From NCBI GenBank assembly GCA_028718525.1, contig JAQULP010000001.1:127406-191405 (forward strand): DNA of 64,000 nucleotides, in the 5' to 3' direction. Of this stretch, positions 18,312 to 26,015 are shown in pieces (the stretch's first letter is position 1; each line of letters begins with the position of its first letter). The notes beneath the pieces were generated by a model. The model was not told the origin of the DNA, ran no database searches, and saw only the letters and a program-made list of their open reading frames with translations. Source of the stretch: Sulfuricurvum sp. (GTDB taxonomy: Bacteria > Campylobacterota > Campylobacteria > Campylobacterales > Sulfurimonadaceae). The position numbers and the translations under genes were made by a program.

Positions 18312-19121
18312 ATGGAGAACTCCCTTTTCTCAAAACCGCGTGATCTGTTTCTTGACGTTGTAAATCCCAGGGACTATGTCCAGATTGACAGCGTCTCCCA
18401 CATGTATCAGCTCTTGAAAGATTCGGTTCAGAAACCGTTAAAAATGATTTTGCTCTACGGCAGACCGGGAACGGGAAAAAGTATGCTTCTCCATAAGCTT
18501 CATCACGATTTGTCGAAACATCAAAAAGTTTTTATGGTCTCTACCCCGATCATTGACGAAGATGATTTTTTACGGGTCCTTGCCCAAAACATTTTTGGGC
18601 ATGCTCCCCGTGAAGTTATGACATTAAACCGTTTTTTAGAAGTCTCGGGAGCCCTTTCGTTAAGCGATGTCCCTATCGTATTACTGGATGAAGCGCAGCT
18701 TTACAGTTCAGCGTTAATGGAAAAAATTCGGCTTATCTCAGATGCACGTGCCATTAAATTTGTCATCACTCTCCATAAGACCGATAAAGAAGATGTCATT
18801 GCCAAAGAACATTTTCAAACCCGGATTTGGGAAAGCATTGAACTTCAAAATGCCAGTGCCGAAGAATTAAAAGTGTATATTCAAAAAAAACTTCTCAAAG
18901 CGAATTGTTTTGATGTTGCCAATATGTTTAATGATAAAAATATGAAACTCATCACCTCTCTGACAAAAGGGAACTACCGGGAAACGAATAAACTTCTTTT
19001 CTCTCTTTTCAGCCTCTATTGCTGGTATGAAGAAAATCAGCCCCATTCTCTGCAATACAACGCTATTAAACCCAAATGGATTGAAATGGCCGCTATTCAT
19101 ACGGGGTTGATCCATGCTTGA
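18312..19121 (+). CDS. mshM: MshM-like AAA ATPase (GspA family)
   Basis: 269 aa. Walker A GRPGTGKSML at about 51-60, Walker B VPIVLLDEAQ near 120, and a C-terminal helical lid (TKGNYRETNKLLFSLFS). GspA/MshM ATPases are thought to help assemble the secretin in the peptidoglycan. No C-terminal peptidoglycan-binding domain is present, as in MshM. Begins 3 bp after mshL and overlaps the next gene by 8 bp. Confidence 0.88.
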   Translation: MENSLFSKPRDLFLDVVNPRDYVQIDSVSHMYQLLKDSVQKPLKMILLYGRPGTGKSMLLHKLHHDLSKHQKVFMVSTPIIDEDDFLRVLAQNIFGHAPREVMTLNRFLEVSGALSLSDVPIVLLDEAQLYSSALMEKIRLISDARAIKFVITLHKTDKEDVIAKEHFQTRIWESIELQNASAEELKVYIQKKLLKANCFDVANMFNDKNMKLITSLTKGNYRETNKLLFSLFSLYCWYEENQPHSLQYNAIKPKWIEMAAIHTGLIHA

Positions 19122-19857
19122 TATCAAAAGGTTGGAGCGCCGTTGGCTCAAATATAAGATTAAAAAATTTCTCCCTTATGCGGTCGGAGTCATAGCGATT
19201 CTCATCCTCGGAATCACCACTTTCTTTTGGACATATCCTGAAGATTCTAAAAATGCCCCAAAAGTCGTTACCTTACCACAGAAACTTCCCGCCGAACCTG
19301 TTGTGCAGCCAATTGAAACAACGGTGCTTGAACCGTCAATGGAATTTGTCCAATCCTTTCAAGGTACCCCTCCCCCTCAAAAGGCTCAGGCTGTAGCCGC
19401 CTATAGTCCAAAACCGGTTCAACGCCAGGTTTATTCCAAACCCGTAGTTGAAACCTTTAATGTCCCCGAATATACGCCGCCTCAGCCGAAAGTGCTTACA
19501 CCAGCCCCTAAAGTCAGCACCAATGCAAACGGGATCAGCATCAATCGCGATGAAAGCAAACTTGATATCGATGAGCTTCAAAGCCGTTTTAAAGAGAACT
19601 CCAATGCCAATCTCGGCCTCTTTATCGCCCGTTATCATTACGAACACGGAAATTACAGTGAAGCCTACAACTACGCTTTGAAAACCAACACACTCAATAA
19701 CCGGATCGATGAGAGTTGGATACTGTTTGCCAAATCCCTCGTCAAACTCAACCGTATCGATCAAGCCAAAAAAACGTTGCAACTCTATATCTCCCAATCC
19801 AATTCCGACAATGCCAAAGGGTTGCTTGAATCGATTGATAACGGAAGTTTCAAATGA
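19114..19857 (+). CDS. mshN: MshN-like TPR membrane protein
   Basis: 247 aa. One membrane segment at 18-38 (FLPYAVGVIAILILGITTFFW), a Pro-rich linker (residues 50-130), then tetratricopeptide repeats (ARYHYEHGNYSEAYNYALKT; SWILFAKSLVKLNRIDQA). MshN is a TPR protein of the MSHA locus of unclear biochemical role. Overlaps mshM by 8 bp and the following gene by 4 bp. Confidence 0.78.
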   Translation: MLDIKRLERRWLKYKIKKFLPYAVGVIAILILGITTFFWTYPEDSKNAPKVVTLPQKLPAEPVVQPIETTVLEPSMEFVQSFQGTPPPQKAQAVAAYSPKPVQRQVYSKPVVETFNVPEYTPPQPKVLTPAPKVSTNANGISINRDESKLDIDELQSRFKENSNANLGLFIARYHYEHGNYSEAYNYALKTNTLNNRIDESWILFAKSLVKLNRIDQAKKTLQLYISQSNSDNAKGLLESIDNGSFK

Positions 19858-20393
19858 AATATTTCCTGATCCTCCCACTCTTTTTTTCAGTGATCTATGG
19901 TGATATCAATCAAAAGCTTTTTACCCTTTATCAAAAAGGTTTATATCCGCAAGCGTGCGATTACGGATACCGTTTTTTTGAAATGCAAAAACAAGACGAA
20001 CGTTTTATCTCCCTTATCGGATTTTCTTGTCTCAAAAGTGACCAAATCGATCGCCTTGCAGCTGTTGCTTCCCTCTTGAACCAAAGTCCGGATGCCCGTG
20101 CGAATGCGGCCTATTTTACCTTATTGATAATGCAAAAAAAACTTCTCATGAGCGCTTTGTATGACGGCAAACCGATCTATAATCTCAAATTCCCGACCAG
20201 TAGCCATCTCCTTTCTAAAGTTTTTGCCCTCTATATCCACAATCCTCAAAATGAGAACAGCATCAAAGTCTATCAAGACCCGGCAAACGCCCGTCAGAGC
20301 TATAAACTCTACACGATTGAGATTAACGGCCGCAAAACTATTGCGGTAGATGAATACTATGATAAAATATTGACACTTCATCATGTATATTAG
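19854..20393 (+). CDS. Exported TPR-like protein of the pilus locus
   Basis: 179 aa with a signal peptide (MKYFLILPLFFSVIYG). The middle region (FTLYQKGLYPQACDYGYRFFEMQKQDERF, then LIGFSCLKSDQID) resembles degenerate TPR helices. It sits between mshN and mshE, where Vibrio has no gene, and overlaps mshN by 4 bp (ATGA). No specific family is recognised; a periplasmic helper of pilus assembly is inferred from context. Confidence 0.75.
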   Translation: MKYFLILPLFFSVIYGDINQKLFTLYQKGLYPQACDYGYRFFEMQKQDERFISLIGFSCLKSDQIDRLAAVASLLNQSPDARANAAYFTLLIMQKKLLMSALYDGKPIYNLKFPTSSHLLSKVFALYIHNPQNENSIKVYQDPANARQSYKLYTIEINGRKTIAVDEYYDKILTLHHVY

Positions 20394-20407
20394 CTAAAAG
20401 GGAAGAT

Positions 20408-22144
20408 ATGGATCGCATAACACATGATTTACTGGAAAAACGCCATATCACGCAACAACAAATTGACCGCTTAACGACGCGAGGGGTACAAGACGATACT
20501 ATCCTGGAAACGCTCAGCAAAATCGGTGCCGTATCACTCAACTTTATTAAACGCTTTGTCGTTGAGCAAATTCGTCTCGGACGATACGAACTCTCTATTA
20601 TTAAAAATTACCTTTTTTTGGATGAAGCGTCCATTTTATCGCATCTAGCCGAAGTGATCGAAGTTCCATTCCTCGATTTAGATTCCATTGATATGGATTA
20701 CCGTCTGGTTGAAAAAATACCGACGGTTCAACTCAAACGCTACAACGCCCTTCCTATTTCGCAAGACGATATGTACGTTCTCGTCGCTTTTTCCGATCCG
20801 CTTAACATTGAAGCACAAGAATCGATTCAACGTCTTTTTCCCCGTAAATCACTGAAAGTTGCCGTTGCAACGGAAAAACAGATACAAGCCTATCTGTTTA
20901 AAATGGAACTCAAAGACAGCGTCAAAGAGCTGGTAACCAATATCCGAAACGAACTTCGCAGTATTGGTACACTCGAAGAACAACAAGAAGCCTCATCCAT
21001 TATGCAGCTCATCGATGTCATTTTAAAAGCATGCATAAAAGGGCGTGCCAGTGACATTCATATCGAACCGACCGAAAAAAACTGTGTCGTACGGGGGCGG
21101 ATTGACGGAAAATTAACTGAAATTTTCATTTTTGACCGGGATATCTATCCCCCTCTGGCATCACGGATAAAATTATTGGCCAATCTGGATATTGCCGAAC
21201 GACGTAAACCGCAGGATGGCCGTTTTTCCGCACTGGTCATGGATGCAGAGTTCGATTTTCGTCTCTCTACACTTCCGATCATTTATGGTGAATCGATTGT
21301 CATGCGTATTTTGGATAAATCCAAAGCTTTGGTCAAGCTTGAAGATTCAGGTATGGACTCGGCAAGCTATCAAAAACTGATCAAAGGGCTCCAATCCCCG
21401 TTTGGAATCATCTTGGTCACCGGACCTACCGGGAGCGGTAAAACGACCACCCTTTACGGTTCCCTTAACGAACTCCGTAATGTTGAAGACAAGGTAATCA
21501 CCGTTGAAGATCCGGTGGAATACCGTATGAATTTGATCCAACAAGTTCAGGTTAACCCAAAAGTAGGCCTTTCGTTTGCCGATGCCCTCCGATCGATACT
21601 CCGTCAAGACCCCGATAAAATCATGATCGGAGAGATACGCGACCATGAGACCCTTGAAATAGCGATTAAAGCGGCATTGACAGGGCATTTGGTTATTTCG
21701 ACTCTCCATACCAACGACTCCATCAGCGCCATCCCACGGATGGCCGACATGGGCATAGAACCCTATCTCATCAGTGGTGCCCTTGTTGCCGTTCAGGCCC
21801 AGCGGCTCGTTCGTAAAATCTGCAAATATTGTAAAAAAGAGGTCGATATCCCGACAAGTGTTTTACATGAATACAGTGCTTACATACCGCCGCACACCGT
21901 TTTTTACGAAGGGGCTGGATGTAAAGAGTGCAACGGATCAGGCTATATGGGGCGTGAAATGATTTGTGAGGTTCTCCCTATATCGGAAGAGCTGTCAAGT
22001 ATGATCGCCAGAGGAGCTTCCAAAGAAGAGTTGCTCAAAAAAGCCAAAGAAGAGGGGTTTGTCGGGATGTTTGAAAATGGTATGGCCAAAGCGGTACAGG
22101 GGATTACAACTCTCGATGAAATTCTAAGGGTAGCAAAGGGATGA
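20408..22144 (+). CDS. mshE: Pilus assembly ATPase MshE (GspE/PilB family)
   Basis: 578 aa. N-terminal MshEN-type domain (VPFLDLDSIDMDY near 92), Walker A GPTGSGKTT near 338-346, Asp box DPVEYR, Walker B KIMIGEIRD near 404, His box LVISTLHTND, and a C-terminal zinc tetracysteine (CKYCK near 471; CKECNGSGY near 504). It powers pseudopilin polymerisation. GGGAAG lies upstream of the ATG. Overlaps mshG by 4 bp. Confidence 0.95.
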   Translation: MDRITHDLLEKRHITQQQIDRLTTRGVQDDTILETLSKIGAVSLNFIKRFVVEQIRLGRYELSIIKNYLFLDEASILSHLAEVIEVPFLDLDSIDMDYRLVEKIPTVQLKRYNALPISQDDMYVLVAFSDPLNIEAQESIQRLFPRKSLKVAVATEKQIQAYLFKMELKDSVKELVTNIRNELRSIGTLEEQQEASSIMQLIDVILKACIKGRASDIHIEPTEKNCVVRGRIDGKLTEIFIFDRDIYPPLASRIKLLANLDIAERRKPQDGRFSALVMDAEFDFRLSTLPIIYGESIVMRILDKSKALVKLEDSGMDSASYQKLIKGLQSPFGIILVTGPTGSGKTTTLYGSLNELRNVEDKVITVEDPVEYRMNLIQQVQVNPKVGLSFADALRSILRQDPDKIMIGEIRDHETLEIAIKAALTGHLVISTLHTNDSISAIPRMADMGIEPYLISGALVAVQAQRLVRKICKYCKKEVDIPTSVLHEYSAYIPPHTVFYEGAGCKECNGSGYMGREMICEVLPISEELSSMIARGASKEELLKKAKEEGFVGMFENGMAKAVQGITTLDEILRVAKG

Positions 22145-23388
22145 AATATTTTATTGCAACCATTCTTACCAAAGGGAAAAAAAACCAGCAAGGTTTTTAT
22201 GCCGAAAGCAAAAAAGAAGCCCACTACCTCGCAAAAATAAAATTCTCCGGTATGGTCCTCAAAGTAACCGAAGCGTCGCCCCCTTTCGAAGATCAATTTC
22301 GCCGATTCAAAGAAAATGTGTTTGCCAACATCAAAAAGCGTAAATTAAAACCCGATGCCCTCATCGCTGCGATTCGCCAACTTGCCGTTATGACCAATGC
22401 CGGAATTTCCATCCATGATTCCTTAAAAGAGATTGCCGATGCAACCGCTGACAATGTGCTCAAAACGGTTTTGGGGACAATGGCCGAAGACATTAATGCC
22501 GGGCACAGCCTCTCTCAGTCAGCGGGAAAATTTCATTACGAGCTGGGGAGTCTCTCATTGGCCATGATCGAACTGGGAGAGAAAACGGGGAATATGGCGG
22601 AAGCGCTGCACAAGCTGGCCGATATGCTGGAAGAGATTCGACGCAATATCATTAAATTTAAAAAAGCGATGGCGTATCCGAGAAACGTTATGATTGCTAT
22701 GGCCGTCGCTTTTACAATTTTAATATCGTACGTTGTCCCCCAGTTTAAAGCGATTTTCGAACAGCTTCATGCCGAATTGCCTCTTCCGACAAGGATTCTC
22801 CTCTTTTTAGAACACCTCTTCAATACCTATGGACCGTTTGTCCTCGTGCTAATTGTTATTTTTGTCTTTGCATTCCGTTATATGGTAGATCATAACAGAG
22901 AGTTTAGGTATAAATGGCATCAAACCCTGTTGCGTACTTACCTCATCAAAAACATCATTAAATTTGCAACGCTCAACCGCTTTACTCTCGTTTTTTCTGA
23001 ACTCGTAAGAGCCGGTATTCCCATTTCGGAAGCGCTGGAAACCTCTATTGCCATGATTGACAGCTTACCCCTTCAAGAGAAGCTGATGACGGTACGCCAA
23101 ACCGTGGAAAAGGGGGGGACCCTCCACAACGGCTTAGCCGAAACGGCCCTTTTTGAAAACATGATCATACAAATGATTTCTGCCGGTGAAGCCAGCGGAC
23201 AACTTGACTCCATGATGCAAAAAGTCATGGAATATTACAAAATGCGTTTTGATGCTATTATCGACGGCCTCTCCGAAGCGATAGAACCGATAATGCTCTT
23301 CATTATCGCCGCGATGGTTATTTTGCTCGCATTAGGAATTTTCTTGCCGATGTGGGGTATGGGAAGCGCCGTAAACGGTCGAGGATAA
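22141..23388 (+). CDS. mshG: Pilus assembly platform protein MshG (GspF/PilC family)
   Basis: 415 aa. Two T2SSF domains: first with QLAVMTNAGISIHDSL near 80 and GNMAEALHKLADMLE near 155; second with FSELVRAGIPISEALE near 285 and GQLDSMMQKVMEYY near 355. Three membrane segments (about 180, 240 and 380). Last gene of the msh cassette; the helicase gene converges 12 bp later. No pilin or prepilin peptidase follows. Confidence 0.94.
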   Translation: MKYFIATILTKGKKNQQGFYAESKKEAHYLAKIKFSGMVLKVTEASPPFEDQFRRFKENVFANIKKRKLKPDALIAAIRQLAVMTNAGISIHDSLKEIADATADNVLKTVLGTMAEDINAGHSLSQSAGKFHYELGSLSLAMIELGEKTGNMAEALHKLADMLEEIRRNIIKFKKAMAYPRNVMIAMAVAFTILISYVVPQFKAIFEQLHAELPLPTRILLFLEHLFNTYGPFVLVLIVIFVFAFRYMVDHNREFRYKWHQTLLRTYLIKNIIKFATLNRFTLVFSELVRAGIPISEALETSIAMIDSLPLQEKLMTVRQTVEKGGTLHNGLAETALFENMIIQMISAGEASGQLDSMMQKVMEYYKMRFDAIIDGLSEAIEPIMLFIIAAMVILLALGIFLPMWGMGSAVNGRG

Positions 23389-23400
23389 AAAGGTCGAAGC

Positions 23401-25479
23401 TTAAACCTCTTCGCCCACCCCTTTATTGACCAGCATAGTATACGTTTCGTCTTTGGGAATCAACCCGCATTCAAACAAAAACTGCGAAGGGATAAAGTTG
23501 GTTTTTTTAATCTTATCGTATTTGGCAAAACTTAAAAAAAGACGATCTTTCGCCCGGGTCACCGCAACGTAAAAAAGTCGCCGTTCTTCTTCGATGCTTC
23601 CGCTTCGGGACATCAGCTTCCGGTTTGGAAATCGGCCGTCCATTAAATCGATGACGTAAACTTCTTGATACTCCAATCCTTTAGAGGCATGAATGCTGAG
23701 AAGATGTACCCCTTCTCCCTGCGTCAGATCCTGAGAACCCAACACCATCGCATTTAAGAACCGCTCATGGTCTTTATAGGGACGGGATAACTCAAATAAT
23801 ATCGTACATTTGCGTCGGATCCGTTCGGTAGATTCGGTTTTAACCCGTTCGTCAATCGAACCGTTTTCCGTAGTAGCACGTTTGGTAGAGAGCATCTCGA
23901 TCACATGCGCGTAGAGTGCCGAAAGGGCTATTTTCTGTACGGCGGCTTTCGGTTCTCTGATGTCGCGCAATTGACGGTACAAAATAAACAAATCGTGTAA
24001 AAATGTGGCCGAGTCTTTCGACAGTTTCGCATGTTTTAGAATCGGATTCCCCATAAAATTCGGATCCAATCCCAGCTTGGCGAAGCGACCCGCACTCCCG
24101 AGTTCCGCATAGTCGTCAAATAAACCCAGTTGGTGATTGAGACGCCGTTTTTCAAAAGGGTTGGATATGTCCGTATCAGGAGAAAAAAGCCCCCGCATAA
24201 ACGACCCTTTTCCCAATTTTTGAAGTGCCACAAAAAGTTCTTTGGCTATGGCGCTACCTACCCCTTTTGCGTAATCGAACAGGTGGATAAATGCCATCAT
24301 GTCCGATTCGTTTACAAGTAACGTATACATGTCCAAAAGAGCTTTGATCTCTTTGGAATCAAAAAAGCTGGTCCCTCCACGACGTCGGCAAGGGATACCC
24401 ATCTCGCGCAGCGTTGCTTCAATACCATCGGCTGATGCATTGTTGCGAAAAATAACCGCGATCTCTTCACGCTGTGTCGATGATTCACCGATTTTTTGGG
24501 CAATTCCGTGATATTGGTCAAACAGCTCTTCATATATAAGCAAAGACGGGCTTTGCGCTTCAGCCGTTCGCGTTACTTCGAGTGCTTTCGGATAAATCCG
24601 TTCATTATAGGCGATAACCGTATTCGCTAATGAGAGGATCGGAACGGTTGAACGGTAATTTTTGTTGAGGGTATACACCTTGGCATCGGGAAAATTCGTT
24701 GTAAAAGAACCGATGATGGAGATATCCGCACCGTTAAAAGCATAGATACTCTGATCATAATCGCCTACGCAAAACAGTGACGGCGGTCGCATGGCATTAA
24801 TGAGCGTCCCCTGCAAAGCATTCGTATCCTGATATTCGTCAATCAGTACTTCCTTGTACCCCAGATCGCTTATGCGTGCAAGATCGCGCATATGCAGCAG
24901 CAAATCATTGAAATTGACAAATCCGTACTCTTTTTTCAACCCTTCAAATTCATCAATGATATCGGCATAGATAGCGGCATATACGGCATGCTCATCCTGC
25001 CGGGTTAAGATCCACTCTTCAAAATTGACACTCAATTCGGTATTTTGATAAAACGAATAGACATCATACAGGTAGTTCGCACCGTACGCCGATGTAGCGC
25101 AATCGATATGGCTAAAGGTCCGTTTCTCATACACACTTCGAAAAAGAGTTTTAAGTTCTCGAGGCTGTTTGAGAACAACTTTCCCCTCTTTCCGTTTCAG
25201 CCAACGATAGCTGACGGCATGAAACGTACCGGCATCAATTTTTGAGGCGATTTCCCGTCCAAAAAAAGTTGCGACCCGTTCAACCATCTCTTGAGCCGCT
25301 TTATTCGTAAAAGTGAGCAGCAATATCTCTTCGGGTTTCACGTTTTGGGAAATTAAATAAGCGATACGCCCTACAATCGTCGAGGTTTTTCCGGTACCGG
25401 CCGATGCGATAATAAGATTGTGTCCATAGGGGGCGGTTGCGGCGGTGTATTGTTGTTCATTGAGGCGCGAAAGTGGCAA
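23401..25479 (-). CDS. UvrD/PcrA-type ATP-dependent DNA helicase
   Basis: 692 aa superfamily 1A helicase: motif Q/Ia region QYTAATAPYGHNLIIASAGTGKTSTI (Walker A ASAGTGKTST near 26), motif II VLIDEYQDTN near 205, motif III GDYDQSIYAF, motif IV LNKNYRST, motif VI VAVTRAKDRL near 650. Unwinds 3'-5' in repair or replication restart. The TTG start at 25479 is supported by AAGGAG four bases upstream. Downstream of fliW on the same strand; the RBS lies in a hairpin. Confidence 0.93.
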   Translation of the reverse strand: MPLSRLNEQQYTAATAPYGHNLIIASAGTGKTSTIVGRIAYLISQNVKPEEILLLTFTNKAAQEMVERVATFFGREIASKIDAGTFHAVSYRWLKRKEGKVVLKQPRELKTLFRSVYEKRTFSHIDCATSAYGANYLYDVYSFYQNTELSVNFEEWILTRQDEHAVYAAIYADIIDEFEGLKKEYGFVNFNDLLLHMRDLARISDLGYKEVLIDEYQDTNALQGTLINAMRPPSLFCVGDYDQSIYAFNGADISIIGSFTTNFPDAKVYTLNKNYRSTVPILSLANTVIAYNERIYPKALEVTRTAEAQSPSLLIYEELFDQYHGIAQKIGESSTQREEIAVIFRNNASADGIEATLREMGIPCRRRGGTSFFDSKEIKALLDMYTLLVNESDMMAFIHLFDYAKGVGSAIAKELFVALQKLGKGSFMRGLFSPDTDISNPFEKRRLNHQLGLFDDYAELGSAGRFAKLGLDPNFMGNPILKHAKLSKDSATFLHDLFILYRQLRDIREPKAAVQKIALSALYAHVIEMLSTKRATTENGSIDERVKTESTERIRRKCTILFELSRPYKDHERFLNAMVLGSQDLTQGEGVHLLSIHASKGLEYQEVYVIDLMDGRFPNRKLMSRSGSIEEERRLFYVAVTRAKDRLFLSFAKYDKIKKTNFIPSQFLFECGLIPKDETYTMLVNKGVGEEV

Positions 25480-25482
25480 GAG

Positions 25483-25508
25483 GCTCCTTGAAGCCCCGTA
25501 GAAGGAGC
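25483..25508 (-). promoter_or_regulatory. Hairpin masking the helicase ribosome binding site
   Basis: GCTCCTT (right after the fliW stop on the minus strand) pairs with AAGGAGC, which contains the Shine-Dalgarno of the helicase gene: a 7-bp perfect stem with a 12-nt loop. Ribosomes finishing fliW would open it, so translational coupling is likely. Confidence 0.55.
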
Positions 25509-25892
25509 TTATACTGCTTTAAAATGTTTAATCGGTTCGGCTAAACCGAAACCGGGATGATTTTTCACATCCAATACCGCTTGTGCCATAGTCGCATTGT
25601 CTTGATTAAAAATTAGCGGAGCTAGGAAGTTGATACATGATTCTTCGAGCGGGTCTTGAATAACGGCGATATTATATACCACTACCTTGGAATTTTCATT
25701 AATATCAAGCAATACCCGAATAGCGCTGGGAAGATCAAATGAATACTCCCGCAATACATAAGGGGAAACCAACGTAAAACTGACGCTTCCGTCACAGCTT
25801 TTGAGCGTTGAAAACAATTCATCAATTTCATACAGTTCAACACATTCTACCTGCTCGAATCCCAATATTGTTGATTTTACCGTGTATTGCAT
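25509..25892 (-). CDS. fliW: Flagellar assembly factor FliW
   Basis: 127 aa. FliW fold: MQYTVKSTILGFEQV at the start (strand then the GFE motif), YVLREYSFDLP near 64, VYNIAVIQDP near 91, CINFLAPLIFN near 104. FliW binds flagellin and antagonises CsrA, linking flagellin levels to its translation. No csrA is adjacent. AAAGGATA lies upstream of the ATG. Confidence 0.93.
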   Translation of the reverse strand: MQYTVKSTILGFEQVECVELYEIDELFSTLKSCDGSVSFTLVSPYVLREYSFDLPSAIRVLLDINENSKVVVYNIAVIQDPLEESCINFLAPLIFNQDNATMAQAVLDVKNHPGFGLAEPIKHFKAV

Positions 25893-25975
25893 TGTTATCC
25901 TTTAATGTTATTGGCTTTCTTAAGCAAATTACGTTCCCTCAAATTGTGGACGGTTTCAGGAATAGGTATAGGTTT

Positions 25976-25984
25976 TGGTATAAT
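25976..25984 (+). promoter_or_regulatory. Extended -10 promoter of valS
   Basis: TGG-TATAAT at 25976-25984, an extended -10 (TGn) 31 nt before the valS ATG. Confidence 0.65.
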
Positions 25985-26015
25985 TCGCGATATTTTTTGT
26001 ACCCAAGGCCTTCTT

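Noticed and set aside
25887-26015. Upstream extension of valS
   Set aside because: It crosses the extended -10 promoter and adds 43 residues unlike valyl-tRNA synthetases.
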